Origin: Campylobacter sp. RM16189
GTDB lineage: Bacteria > Campylobacterota > Campylobacteria > Campylobacterales > Campylobacteraceae
Direction of reading: 5' to 3'
DNA length: 64,000 bases
Assembly (NCBI RefSeq): GCF_012978815.1
Contig: NZ_LIWR01000002.1
Location: 62,001 to 126,000 of the forward strand
Positions 47,313 to 56,881 of this stretch are shown here, one piece after another; the stretch's first letter is position 1, and the number at the start of each line of letters is the position of its first letter. The notes beneath the pieces were generated by a model that saw only the letters and a list, made by a program, of their open reading frames with translations, made no database searches and had not been told where the DNA came from. Made by a program: the position numbers and the translations under genes.

Positions 47313-47341
47313 TTGACAAATTTAAAAAACTATCATATAAT
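47313..47341 (+). promoter_or_regulatory. Sigma70 promoter of groES-groEL
   Basis: A perfect -35 TTGACA (47313-47318) and a perfect -10 TATAAT (47336-47341) with 17 bases between, rare in this AT-rich genome. The start point would be near 47348, just inside the CIRCE-like element, so a bound repressor would block initiation. Confidence 0.85.
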
Positions 47342-47342
47342 T

Positions 47343-47369
47343 TCATCACTCAAAAAACAAGAGTGCTAA
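47343..47369 (+). promoter_or_regulatory. CIRCE-like operator (HrcA site) upstream of groES
   Basis: The right arm GAGTGCTAA (47361-47369) is a perfect CIRCE half-site; the left arm TCATCACTC (47343-47351) matches TTAGCACTC at 7 of 9 positions; the 9-base spacer is exact. It overlaps the predicted start point. HrcA repression of groESL is known in Campylobacter and Helicobacter. Confidence 0.85.
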
Positions 47370-47397
47370 AAATTAATATTATACCAAAGGATGAATT

Positions 47398-47658
47398 ATG
47401 AATTTTCAACCATTAGGCAAGCGTATCTTAGTTGAACGCCTTGAAGACGTTAAGACAACAGCAACAGGTATTATTATACCCGATAATGCAAAAGAAAAAC
47501 CTTTAAGCGGTAAAGTTTTAGCGGTATCAAGCGAAATAGAAAACGTAAAAACAGGCGATGACGTGGTGTTTGGCAAATATGCCGGAACGGAGATAACACT
47601 TGAAGGTAAAACTTATCTTGTGTTAAATTTAGATGACGTTTTGGGCGTTATTAAATAA
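47398..47658 (+). CDS. groES: Co-chaperonin GroES
   Basis: An 86-residue cap of the GroEL folding chamber. It shows [22 protein letters not shown], the mobile loop [15 protein letters not shown], and [11 protein letters not shown]. It lacks the long histidine-rich C-terminal extension of Helicobacter HspA. RBS AAAGGATGAATT precedes the ATG. It is controlled by the promoter and CIRCE-like site just upstream and is followed 37 bases later by groEL. Confidence 0.97.
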   Translation: MNFQPLGKRILVERLEDVKTTATGIIIPDNAKEKPLSGKVLAVSSEIENVKTGDDVVFGKYAGTEITLEGKTYLVLNLDDVLGVIK

Positions 47659-47671
47659 AATTTGATTTTAA

Positions 47672-49333
<1,662 letters not shown>

Positions 49334-49348
49334 GCTGCCAGTAATAAA

Positions 49349-49378
49349 ATTCCTCTTTGTAAACAAACAAAGGGGAAT
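49349..49378. terminator. Hairpin between convergent groEL and the cjaA-like gene
   Basis: ATTCCTCTTTGT (49349-49360) pairs with ACAAAGGGGAAT (49367-49378), 12 bases with one T-G wobble and a 6-base loop. A T-run (AATTTTATT) follows it on the minus strand, so it should work best for the cjaA-like operon and probably for groEL too. Confidence 0.7.
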
Positions 49379-49405
49379 CAATTTATGTATTCTTTTCTTA
49401 AAAAT

Positions 49406-50233
49406 CTATAATTTTCCACCCTCTACTACAAGAGATTCCGGATTTACACTGTCGCCATATATTGGTTTAAGTGTAGCATCGTATGCTTTGTGAAAGAATT
49501 TTTCCTTACCAAGTTCGATTATTTCATTATTTATCCACTCAAGTAGAGCTTTGTTGCCTTTTTTGACTGCAGGTGCTATTGCATCTACATCACCAAGCGA
49601 CTCTATACCTACTATAAAGCCAGGATTTTCTTTAGCCCATGCGAAAAGTAGGGCATTATCATGAGCTAGAGCCGCACCTCTTTTATCTAACAGTGCGCCA
49701 AATGTCTCTGTGTTTTGATCATATTTTAAAAGTTCAATATCGGGATGTTTTTTTGTGAAGTATGCATCAGCTGTAGTGCCTTTATTTACGATTAATTTTT
49801 TGCCTTTTAGCTCGTTTATATTTTTTATTACTTTGCCTTCAGGGCTAACTATGCCAAGCGATACTTTCATATAAGGAAGCGCGAAATCAACGACTCTAGT
49901 GCGCTCTTTTGTATGTGTAAAATTGGCTAGAATAATATCAACTTTGTCAGCAACTAAAAATTCAACCCTGCTAGCGGCCTCTACAAGCTCAAATTTTATC
50001 TTACTTTCGTCGCCAAGCAGATCTTTTGCTATTCGTTTTGCAAAGTAAATATCATATCCTTGATTTTTGCCGTTTTTATCGACGTATCCAAATGGGGGTT
50101 TATCGCTAAAAACTCCTATGCGCACATATCCACGCTCTTTTATTTTGGCCAAAGCGTCGTTTGCTTCAGCTACCTGAGCTGTTAAAAATACAGTGGCGAA
50201 GATTGCCAAAAATGAAAGCATAAAATTTCTCAT
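49406..50233 (-). CDS. cjaA: CjaA-type amino-acid-binding protein of an ABC transporter
   Basis: A 275-residue periplasmic solute-binding protein (family 3). It closely matches, from memory, C. jejuni CjaA in YVRIGVFSDKPPFGYVDKNG, QGYDIYFAKRIAKDL, VDIILANFTHTKER, NKGTTADAYF and LKYDQNTETF, so cysteine or a similar amino acid is the likely substrate. Unlike CjaA it has no lipobox cysteine; the signal peptide ends with TAQVAEAN, predicting a soluble form. It is the last gene of an operon with its ATPase and two permeases. RBS CAAAGGAAAAAG. Confidence 0.88.
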   Translation of the reverse strand: MRNFMLSFLAIFATVFLTAQVAEANDALAKIKERGYVRIGVFSDKPPFGYVDKNGKNQGYDIYFAKRIAKDLLGDESKIKFELVEAASRVEFLVADKVDIILANFTHTKERTRVVDFALPYMKVSLGIVSPEGKVIKNINELKGKKLIVNKGTTADAYFTKKHPDIELLKYDQNTETFGALLDKRGAALAHDNALLFAWAKENPGFIVGIESLGDVDAIAPAVKKGNKALLEWINNEIIELGKEKFFHKAYDATLKPIYGDSVNPESLVVEGGKL

Positions 50234-50294
50234 TCTTTTTCCTTTGATTGAAATAAGGTAAATTATGCAATAAATTTGACTAACAAATACTTAA

Positions 50295-51032
50295 TTAAAA
50301 TGAAAATAGATTTAGAAATTTCTTTGCGCGTTCCGTTTTCGGACTTGTAAAAAATTCGTTAGGTGTATTTTCTTCTACTATTTCACCGGCATCCATAAAT
50401 ATTATGCGGTCTGCAACCGCACGAGCAAATTCCATTTCATGCGTTACAATTAGCATTGTCATGCCATCTTTGGCTAAATTTATTATCACATCAAGCACTT
50501 CTCGCACAATTTCAGGATCAAGGGCTGCCGTAACCTCGTCAAATAGCATTAGGTCTGGATTCATACAAAGTGCTCTTACTATTGCTATTCTTTGTTTCTG
50601 ACCACCGCTTAACTCTTTTGGATATGAGTATTTTTTACCGCTTAAACCAACTTTTGCTAGCCAGATGTCAGCTTCTTTTTCTACCTCTTTTTTATCTCTT
50701 TTTTGCGCTTTTACAGGCCCTAATAGGATATTATCTATTACGTTCATATGATCAAAAAGTTCATAGCTTTGAAAGACCATTCCTACATATTGGCGGATTT
50801 TGATCCACTCTTTAAAATCCTTTGTGATAACTTGATCGTGGATTATTATCTCGCCACTTGCAATATGCTCTAAACCGTTTATACATCTAAGTGTAGTGCT
50901 TTTACCACAACCTGAAGGTCCTAATATAACGACAACTTCGCCACTTTTTACGTTTAAATTTATATTTTTAAGAGCGTGCGTATCGCCATAGTATTTTTGT
51001 AAATTTTTAAGTTGAAGTATGTATTTATTCAC
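50295..51032 (-). CDS. Amino-acid ABC transporter ATP-binding protein
   Basis: A 245-residue polar amino-acid ATPase (GlnQ/HisP type). Walker A is [14 protein letters not shown], the signature is [15 protein letters not shown], and Walker B is [15 protein letters not shown] place the start at GTG 51032, because TAGGAG lies five bases before it; an upstream in-frame ATG (51050) would overlap the preceding gene by 10 bases and lacks a site. It comes 8 bases after the permease stop and 61 bases before the binding-protein gene. Confidence 0.93.
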   Translation of the reverse strand: MNKYILQLKNLQKYYGDTHALKNINLNVKSGEVVVILGPSGCGKSTTLRCINGLEHIASGEIIIHDQVITKDFKEWIKIRQYVGMVFQSYELFDHMNVIDNILLGPVKAQKRDKKEVEKEADIWLAKVGLSGKKYSYPKELSGGQKQRIAIVRALCMNPDLMLFDEVTAALDPEIVREVLDVIINLAKDGMTMLIVTHEMEFARAVADRIIFMDAGEIVEENTPNEFFTSPKTERAKKFLNLFSF

Positions 51033-51040
51033 GAATTCTC

Positions 51041-51709
51041 CTAATTCCATCTATCTTCAAGCTTCTTTGAGAGCTTTGAGATCGGATAGCAGATGATAAA
51101 ATATAGAAAAAATATAAAGCCGTATATCCAAAACGGCGCCATGTTGTTTGTAAAGACGTGGTTTTCTATTATTTGCTGACCGACTTTGACGACTTCAACC
51201 ACTCCTATTAATACGACTATTGAGGTTGTTTTTATCATCCTGCTTAGTAAATTTACGGCACCCGGAACCAAACGGCGCATGGCAAGAGGGATGATGACAT
51301 ATATGTAAATTTGAGCCTTATTTAGTCCTAATGATGATGCGCTTTCAAATTGGTGTTTAGGTATTGAAGCAATAGCTCCTCTTACTATATCCATCATCTC
51401 AAATATGCCCCAAACGCTAAATACTAAAAGCGAAGCCGCAAACGCACTGATATGAAGCCCTAAAGCTCTGCTTACTCCGAAGTAAAATATAAATAACCAT
51501 ACTATAGTAGGCATGATACGGACTATTTCAAGGCAAAATTTGCAAATCCAATATATAAATTTATTTTTTGAGCTCATTAAAACGCCCATAAATAAACCGC
51601 CAAATACCGAAATAACTATCGATATTATAGAGATTTCAAGGCTTACTATAAGTCCTTCGCCAAGGCGCATTAAATTTTGGACATCAAATAAGATGCTAGC
51701 TCCTTGCAC
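51041..51709 (-). CDS. Amino-acid ABC transporter permease (second)
   Basis: A 222-residue HisMQ-type inner-membrane permease with about five helices; the first runs about residues 17-40. The family EAA-like loop is seen at [20 protein letters not shown], and the [15 protein letters not shown] segment matches the HisM/GlnP motif RGTPLLVQLF-type stretch in divergent form. The start is GTG after AAGGATGAAAC. It overlaps the other permease gene by 14 bases, and both presumably form a heterodimer with the ATPase. Confidence 0.9.
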   Translation of the reverse strand: MQGASILFDVQNLMRLGEGLIVSLEISIISIVISVFGGLFMGVLMSSKNKFIYWICKFCLEIVRIMPTIVWLFIFYFGVSRALGLHISAFAASLLVFSVWGIFEMMDIVRGAIASIPKHQFESASSLGLNKAQIYIYVIIPLAMRRLVPGAVNLLSRMIKTTSIVVLIGVVEVVKVGQQIIENHVFTNNMAPFWIYGFIFFLYFIICYPISKLSKKLEDRWN

Positions 51710-52349
51710 GTTTCATCCTTTTTTCAAGCCAAGTTAAAAGAAGTGAAGTTGGCAAAATAATTATAAGATAGCTAATAACTAGCATAAATAGCGCCTCATC
51801 AGTCATATAGTATAGTCCTATGATATCTTTTGCTACATATACAAGGTCAGCAAGTGCTACTATGCTAACTATTGATGTCTCTTTAAGTAGAAAGATTATG
51901 TTTGCGCTTATGCTAGGAAGTGCCACGCTAAAGGCTTGCGGAGTGATTACATAGGCAAGAAGTTGATTTTGACTTAGTCCTATGCTAAGACCCGCTTCGA
52001 TCTGAGAGGTTTTTACCGACTCGTGCCCAAGCCTAAAGCTTTCAGCCATGTAGCTTCCTCCAAGAAACGCTAGCCCTATCACCGCGCATGAAAACGAGCT
52101 TATATTTATGCCCAGCTTTGGCAAACCGTAATACAAGAAAAATAGCTGTATAAGAAGCGGAGTGTTGCGCGAAAGCTCGATATAGCCGTTTACGATAGGG
52201 ATTAAGAGCTTGATCTTGTAAAATTTTATAGCCATGCAGATGATGCCAATGATGATGGAGAGTAAAATCCCCCAAAAAGCCAAATTTAGCGTTAAAAACG
52301 CTGCTTTTACGAACATCGGCGAAAATTCTTTGATAAACTCAAAATCCAT
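51696..52349 (-). CDS. Amino-acid ABC transporter permease (first)
   Basis: A 217-residue HisMQ-type permease and the first gene of the operon. It shows YIELSRNTPLLIQLFFLYYG, the conserved motif before the central helices, and the EAA loop SQIEAGLSIGLSQNQLLAYVI that docks on the ATPase. About five helices are visible. The gene lies 34 bases downstream of a putative TAAAAT promoter overlapped by a double palindrome, the likely control point of the whole transporter. Confidence 0.92.
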   Translation of the reverse strand: MDFEFIKEFSPMFVKAAFLTLNLAFWGILLSIIIGIICMAIKFYKIKLLIPIVNGYIELSRNTPLLIQLFFLYYGLPKLGINISSFSCAVIGLAFLGGSYMAESFRLGHESVKTSQIEAGLSIGLSQNQLLAYVITPQAFSVALPSISANIIFLLKETSIVSIVALADLVYVAKDIIGLYYMTDEALFMLVISYLIIILPTSLLLTWLEKRMKRARS

Positions 52350-52382
52350 AAAATTTAGCCTAATTATTTAAATTTGAGGGGG

Positions 52383-52388
52383 ATTTTA
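52383..52388 (-). promoter_or_regulatory. Putative -10 box of the cjaA-type ABC operon
   Basis: On the minus strand this reads GCTAAAATCC, about 34 bases before the first permease start. It lies two bases downstream of the proximal palindrome, so a protein bound there would cover the promoter. Confidence 0.45.
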
Positions 52389-52390
52389 GC

Positions 52391-52430
52391 GTATTAATAC
52401 TAAATTTAAAGACAAAATTAGTATTAATAC
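52391..52430. promoter_or_regulatory. Double palindrome, probable repressor operator
   Basis: Two copies of the perfect 10-base palindrome GTATTAATAC at 52391-52400 and 52421-52430, each extended toward the other by TAA/TTA, so the whole is a 13-base inverted repeat with a 14-base centre. Palindrome centres are 30 bases apart, close to three helical turns. It precedes the ABC operon -10 box. It could instead be a terminator of the cytochrome gene, but there is no T-run and the stem is AT-rich. Confidence 0.6.
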
Positions 52431-52448
52431 TGCTATTCAAAGAAAAAT

Positions 52449-53438
52449 TTATTTTTTAAGCATAGGTTTGTAAGGTCCAAATCTATGAGCATTCTCGTCA
52501 AATCCGTCGTTGTAAGGCCCCACGTCCATATCCATAGGCTTAACGTCAAGATCAGGGAAGTCTTTCTCGCGGCCTTGTTTGATCGGTCTTTCGTGCGAGT
52601 TCATATAGGCTGTCACGTCGTAAGCCTCTTCCCAAGTTAAGGTCGCATCGCCTTGAGGCATTGTTGATTTGACGTATTGAGCGCCTTTTATGAGGCGGTA
52701 CATGCCGGCACCTGTGTTGTAGCTATCATTGCCCCAAAGAGCCGGGAATACATAGTAATCTCCGCCGTTTGCAAAGTCGGGATTTACCATGCCTTCGCCG
52801 TTTTCGCCGTGGCATGATGCGCATTTGGCGGCATAAATTTCTTTACCTTTTTTAGGATCTGCCGCGCGGTCTATATACTCGGCCTTAACGAGTCCTTGAC
52901 CTTTAACCTTTGCGCCCACTTCATATCCTGTCGATAGCCAGTGCATGTAAGTTACCATCGCGCGCATCTCTTTTGAGTTTGCAGGGATCGGCTTGCCCGA
53001 CATTGAGCGTTGGAAGCAGCCGTTTATGCGGTCTTGAAGAGTTACGACCTGATCGGCTCTTGAGTTATATTGAGGAAATCTAGCCGTAATTCCTACGAAA
53101 GGAGAGTGTCCGGGCTCAACTCCGCCCTTTGAGTGGCAGCTTGAACAGGAGAGGTTATTGCCCGCAAAGCGCTTTTTCTCATCTTTTGCCATAGGACCAA
53201 GGTATCTTGAGGTCTCGTTTAATAGCTTTGAGCCAAATATAACGGTTTTTGCATAAGGAGAGTCGCCAAGTTTAGCTTCGTCTATGACACCGTTTTCGTC
53301 AATTCCCACAGGAAGCCTAAATTCCTGAACTTTTACTTCAAATGGATAAGCGCTTTTAGCCTTATCTTTAGCCGCGTCAAACGCAAATGAGTTGCTTACT
53401 AAAAGCGGCACAGCCATCAGCAAAATGGTATTTTTCAT
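52449..53438 (-). CDS. Periplasmic di-haem cytochrome c, TsdA-like
   Basis: A 329-residue exported cytochrome. The signal peptide ends near residue 19 (SNSFAF). Two haem-binding motifs are visible: CSSCH (about 98-102) and CASCH (about 206-210). Between them, INGCFQRSMSGKPIP (Cys about 141) resembles the cysteine haem ligand region of TsdA/SoxA-type thiosulfate dehydrogenases. It probably oxidises thiosulfate or reduces tetrathionate, feeding or draining the respiratory chain; a general electron carrier is the alternative. It stands alone, upstream of the ABC operon. RBS TAAGGAGATTTT. Confidence 0.85.
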   Translation of the reverse strand: MKNTILLMAVPLLVSNSFAFDAAKDKAKSAYPFEVKVQEFRLPVGIDENGVIDEAKLGDSPYAKTVIFGSKLLNETSRYLGPMAKDEKKRFAGNNLSCSSCHSKGGVEPGHSPFVGITARFPQYNSRADQVVTLQDRINGCFQRSMSGKPIPANSKEMRAMVTYMHWLSTGYEVGAKVKGQGLVKAEYIDRAADPKKGKEIYAAKCASCHGENGEGMVNPDFANGGDYYVFPALWGNDSYNTGAGMYRLIKGAQYVKSTMPQGDATLTWEEAYDVTAYMNSHERPIKQGREKDFPDLDVKPMDMDVGPYNDGFDENAHRFGPYKPMLKK

Positions 53439-53553
53439 AAAATCTCCTTATAATAAAAATTATTTAAATTTTATTTAAAATATATTTTAAAATATTACAG
53501 GAATTTGGCGTAAAAAATATTTAATTTTTAAAACTAGAATTTTTTTAATATGT

Positions 53554-53559
53554 TACAAT
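53554..53559 (+). promoter_or_regulatory. Putative extended -10 box for the 53588 gene and aguA
   Basis: TACAAT within ATATGTTACAAT, 28 bases before the start codon, the same form as at 27783. An A/T tract lies upstream. Confidence 0.45.
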
Positions 53560-53587
53560 TAGTTTTGATTTTGAGCAGAGAGATTTT

Positions 53588-53842
53588 ATGGATATTTTTC
53601 AATTTATCGGATTTTTGGGCATGATTTGCATCGTGCTTGCATATTTTTTACTTCAGATCGGCAAGATGACAAGCGCTGATTTAAGCTATCAGCTTATAAA
53701 TTTAGCTGGAGCCATACTGCTTATCATCTCGCTTCTTGTGCATTTTAATCTAGGCTCTTTTTTGATAGAGGTTTTTTGGATATTCATAACACTTTATGGA
53801 ATTTTTAAAATTTACAAAAACAGATCAAGGAGTGAAATTTGA
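53588..53842 (+). CDS. Small membrane protein (CBU_0592-like family)
   Basis: An 84-residue protein with three hydrophobic helices (about 5-22, 31-52 and 56-74) and a basic end. The pattern IGFLGMICIVLAYFLLQIGK followed by YQLINLAGAILLIISLL fits the CBU_0592 membrane-protein family as I remember it; no function is known. Its stop overlaps the TTG start of the agmatine deiminase gene (TTGA), so the two are coupled. Confidence 0.8.
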   Translation: MDIFQFIGFLGMICIVLAYFLLQIGKMTSADLSYQLINLAGAILLIISLLVHFNLGSFLIEVFWIFITLYGIFKIYKNRSRSEI

Positions 53843-54828
53843 GAGCTTATGCAGAGTGGGAAAAACAAGAGCTTCTGTTTTTATCGTTACCGCACGAAAA
53901 CAGCGACTGGAAGCCGTATTTGAACGAAATTTTAGATAGTTACGAAGAGCTTGTGGCAGCTATCGTGCCTTTTCAAAAAGTAGTTTTGATATGTCCCGAT
54001 GAGGAAATTTTTAACTCAAGATTTGCCAAATTTGATAATGTTGAGTTTATAAAGATCGATACTGATGATACTTGGATACGCGATTACGGGATGATTGACG
54101 TTGAAAACGGCGATAAAATTTTAAGCTATGATTTTAAATTTAACGCTTGGGGCGGGAAATTTGAGAGCTCAAAGGATAATGCCGTAAATTTAGAGCTTGC
54201 CAAGCATTTTAAAAGCGATCTGCGCGAAGTTGATTTTATACTAGAGGGCGGAAGTATCGAATTTGACGGGCAGGGCACTTTGCTAACTACCGAAACTTGC
54301 CTTTTAAACGACAACCGAAATTCAAAATTTAATAAAGAGCAGATAGAAGCCAAGCTAAAAGAGCTTTTTGGCTTAAAGCGCGTTATATGGCTAAAGCATG
54401 GCTTTATAAAGGGCGATGATACCGACTCTCACGTTGATACTTTGGCTAGGTTTATCTCGCCTGATACGATAGCTTATGCATGCACGGACGATAAAAATGA
54501 TGAGCATTATGAAGAGCTTAAAAAGATGAAGCAAGAGCTTGAGACTACGGGATTTAAACTGCTTGAGCTGCCGCTTCCAAAGGCTAAATTTTATGAAGGC
54601 AAGAGGCTGGGGTGTACTTACGCAAATTTTATCTTTGTAAACGGCGCTTTGATCGTACCTACATATAACGATCCAAACGATAAAATCGTGCTTGAAAGGC
54701 TTGCAAAAGCACTTCCTGATCACAAGATCATAGGCGTAAATTCGCTCGTTTTTGTGCGTCAAAACGGCTCGCTTCACTGCTCAAGTCAAAATAGGTTTTT
54801 AAGAAGAGATGGAACGGATAGAAAATAA
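53839..54828 (+). CDS. aguA: Agmatine deiminase (peptidyl-arginine deiminase family)
   Basis: Converts agmatine to N-carbamoylputrescine, 329 residues. Catalytic regions of the guanidine-modifying fold are seen: DTDDTWIRDYGM, FILEGGSIEFDG, DDTDSHVDTLARF and, near the end, the nucleophile cysteine in NGSLHCSSQ. The next-but-one gene encodes the enzyme for the following step. The start is TTG with AAGGAGTG upstream, overlapping the previous stop by 4 bases. It ends 20 bases inside the CDF transporter gene. Confidence 0.92.
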   Translation: MRAYAEWEKQELLFLSLPHENSDWKPYLNEILDSYEELVAAIVPFQKVVLICPDEEIFNSRFAKFDNVEFIKIDTDDTWIRDYGMIDVENGDKILSYDFKFNAWGGKFESSKDNAVNLELAKHFKSDLREVDFILEGGSIEFDGQGTLLTTETCLLNDNRNSKFNKEQIEAKLKELFGLKRVIWLKHGFIKGDDTDSHVDTLARFISPDTIAYACTDDKNDEHYEELKKMKQELETTGFKLLELPLPKAKFYEGKRLGCTYANFIFVNGALIVPTYNDPNDKIVLERLAKALPDHKIIGVNSLVFVRQNGSLHCSSQNRFLRRDGTDRK

Positions 54829-55702
54829 AAATTTACAAAGATTAGCCGTAATAGTCGCTGGAACTACGGCTTTTTTGCTTTCGGTTATTAAATTTATTGC
54901 AGGTATAGCAAGCGGTTCTGTTTCGGTGCTTAGCTCTGCGATTGATTCTATGCTTGACCTTTTGGTATCTGCTTTAAACTTTTTTGCACTTAGGAAATCT
55001 CAAGCCAAACCAAACGATAAATTTAACTTTGGTTATACTAAATTAGAAGCCATAGCTGCGATGCTTGAAGGGATTTTAATCGTAGGTATAGGAGTTTTTA
55101 TTTTTTATGAAAGCATACTTAAATTTAGAGCCGACGAAGTAGAGTTAAATGTCGATTTGAGCCTGTATGTGATGATCTTTTCTTTTGTGGTTACGGGCGC
55201 TCTTGTTGCGTTTTTAAATTTTGTGGCAAAGAAGACAAAAAATTTGATAATCAAGGCTGATGCACTTCATTATAAAAGTGATTTTTTTACCAATTTTGGC
55301 ATAATTTTAGCCTTAATTATTATCAAATTTACAGGATTTACGATAATAGATGCAATCTTTGGTATCGTAATTAGCGGATATATTGTAAATTCAGCCATAT
55401 CTTTGATGAAAGAGAGCTTAGGAGTGCTTTTGGACAAGGCTCTTGAGTCTCAAATGGTAAGTCAAATAGAAGATATTATAAAATCTAAAAAAGAGATAAA
55501 TAGCTTTCATGGGTTGGCGACTAGAAAGAGTTCTGATATCTGCTACATGGTCGTTCATTTGGTATTTGATAAGGAAATTTTACTTGTTAAGGCGCATGAG
55601 ATTTCCAACCAAATCGAATATGTAATAAGGGATAAATTTAGTGAATTTAGATGGGAGATAACAACTCACTTAGATCCTTATGATGATAGAAATTTGGCTT
55701 AA
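54809..55702 (+). CDS. Cation diffusion facilitator (FieF-like)
   Basis: A 297-residue divalent-metal exporter. Six helices are predicted, with metal-site motifs SAIDSMLDLLVS in helix 2 (DxxxD) and DALHYKSDFFTNFG in helix 5 (HxxxD), the tetrahedral site of FieF. A cytoplasmic C-terminal domain (about 210-297) follows, with LDPYDD near the end. Zn2+ or Fe2+ are the likely substrates. Its 5' end overlaps the deiminase gene by 20 bases, which fits co-translation rather than a biochemical link. Confidence 0.92.
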   Translation: MERIENKNLQRLAVIVAGTTAFLLSVIKFIAGIASGSVSVLSSAIDSMLDLLVSALNFFALRKSQAKPNDKFNFGYTKLEAIAAMLEGILIVGIGVFIFYESILKFRADEVELNVDLSLYVMIFSFVVTGALVAFLNFVAKKTKNLIIKADALHYKSDFFTNFGIILALIIIKFTGFTIIDAIFGIVISGYIVNSAISLMKESLGVLLDKALESQMVSQIEDIIKSKKEINSFHGLATRKSSDICYMVVHLVFDKEILLVKAHEISNQIEYVIRDKFSEFRWEITTHLDPYDDRNLA

Positions 55703-55715
55703 AAGCTTTGTGTGA

Positions 55716-55721
55716 TATAAT
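55716..55721 (+). promoter_or_regulatory. Putative extended -10 box upstream of aguB
   Basis: A perfect TATAAT in TGTGATATAATT, 30 bases before the aguB start, in the 48-base gap after the CDF gene. It would allow aguB expression apart from aguA. Confidence 0.5.
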
Positions 55722-55750
55722 TTTTTGAAAATTTAATTTGAGGTGATTTT

Positions 55751-56623
55751 ATGAAAGTAGCGCTAATTCAACAAAAATTTCACGGCTCGAAAGAGGCTAC
55801 GAATCAAAGAACTATCGAGCTAATAAGAGAGGCGGCCGAGGGCGGGGCTGAGCTTGTAGTCTGTCAAGAGCTTCATCAAACTCAGTATTTTTGCCAAAGC
55901 GAAGATACTAAATTCTTTGATCTTGCTAACGAGTGGGAAGAGGATGTCAAATTTTGGGGGCATGTAGCTAAACAAAATGGTGTGGTTTTGGTTACTTCAC
56001 TCTTTGAAAAGCGAGCCGACGGACTTTATCATAACACTGCTTACGTCTATGAAAAAGACGGCTCCATAGCTGGCAGATACCGCAAGATGCATATACCGGA
56101 TGATCCTGGATTTTACGAGAAATTTTATTTTACGCCGGGCGATCTTGGATTTGAGCCTATAAATACGAGCGTGGGGCGACTTGGACTTCTTGTTTGTTGG
56201 GATCAGTGGTATCCTGAAGCTGCTAGACTTATGGCTTTGCGTGGTGCTAAAATTTTAATTTATCCTACTGCTATAGGTTGGTTTGAGGCTGATAGTAGTG
56301 AAGAGAAATTACGTCAGCTGGATGCTTGGGTAGCGGTTCAAAGAGGACACGCTGTCGCAAATGGTTTGCCTGTGGTAGCTGTAAATCGTGTAGGTTTTGA
56401 AGAGGATCAGAGCGGAGCTATGGACGGAATAAAATTCTGGGGCAATAGCTTTGTCTTTGGTGCTCAGGGCGAGGAGCTATTTAGAGCCGATAGTGAGAGC
56501 GAAGAGTGCTATATTGTAGATATTGATATGAAAAGAAGTGAAGAGGTTCGTAGAATTTGGCCATTTCTTAGAGATCGCAGGATAGATGAGTATCAAAATT
56601 TAACAAAGCGTTTTATTGATTAA
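55751..56623 (+). CDS. aguB: N-carbamoylputrescine amidase
   Basis: Nitrilase-family enzyme hydrolysing N-carbamoylputrescine to putrescine, 290 residues. The Glu-Lys-Cys triad is seen in VVCQELHQTQYF (Glu), GRYRKMHIPDDPGF (Lys) and LLVCWDQWYPEAA (Cys). The motifs YHNTAYVY and KFYFTPGD match plant and bacterial AguB. With the deiminase it forms the agmatine route to putrescine. RBS GAGGTGATTTT. A long hairpin follows the stop. Confidence 0.95.
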   Translation: MKVALIQQKFHGSKEATNQRTIELIREAAEGGAELVVCQELHQTQYFCQSEDTKFFDLANEWEEDVKFWGHVAKQNGVVLVTSLFEKRADGLYHNTAYVYEKDGSIAGRYRKMHIPDDPGFYEKFYFTPGDLGFEPINTSVGRLGLLVCWDQWYPEAARLMALRGAKILIYPTAIGWFEADSSEEKLRQLDAWVAVQRGHAVANGLPVVAVNRVGFEEDQSGAMDGIKFWGNSFVFGAQGEELFRADSESEECYIVDIDMKRSEEVRRIWPFLRDRRIDEYQNLTKRFID

Positions 56624-56634
56624 TTATATATATT

Positions 56635-56676
56635 TTAAATTCTTAAGCTTTGTCGTGCCTTAGCTTAAGAATTTAA
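56635..56676 (+). terminator. Long hairpin after aguB
   Basis: A perfect 15-base stem, TTAAATTCTTAAGCT (56635-56649) and AGCTTAAGAATTTAA (56662-56676), with a 12-base loop. No T-run follows on the plus strand, so it may be a terminator, an mRNA 3'-end stabiliser, or both. Confidence 0.65.
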
Positions 56677-56881
56677 TCAATCTTGCTCTATATAAAACTT
56701 AAATAAAAAAATCATTATAAAAATAATATAAATTAAAACTTAAGAAAATTATTTTTTAAGCCTAAAATGTGTAAAATTGTGAAAAATTTTAGAATTAGTC
56801 TCAAAAAATCTCAAATAAATTTCTGGCAAAAATAGAATTTGTGATACGATAGAAAATCAAATTTTTTATAAAGGATTGACT

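Noticed and set aside
56767..56835. Short basic frame of 22 residues upstream of the TRAP binding protein
   Set aside because: No ribosome binding site and it sits in an AT-rich leader; probably chance.
56822..56842. Possible sigma54 site (TGGCA with a downstream TTTG) before the TRAP genes
   Set aside because: The spacing and the GC of the -12 element do not match the sigma54 consensus.
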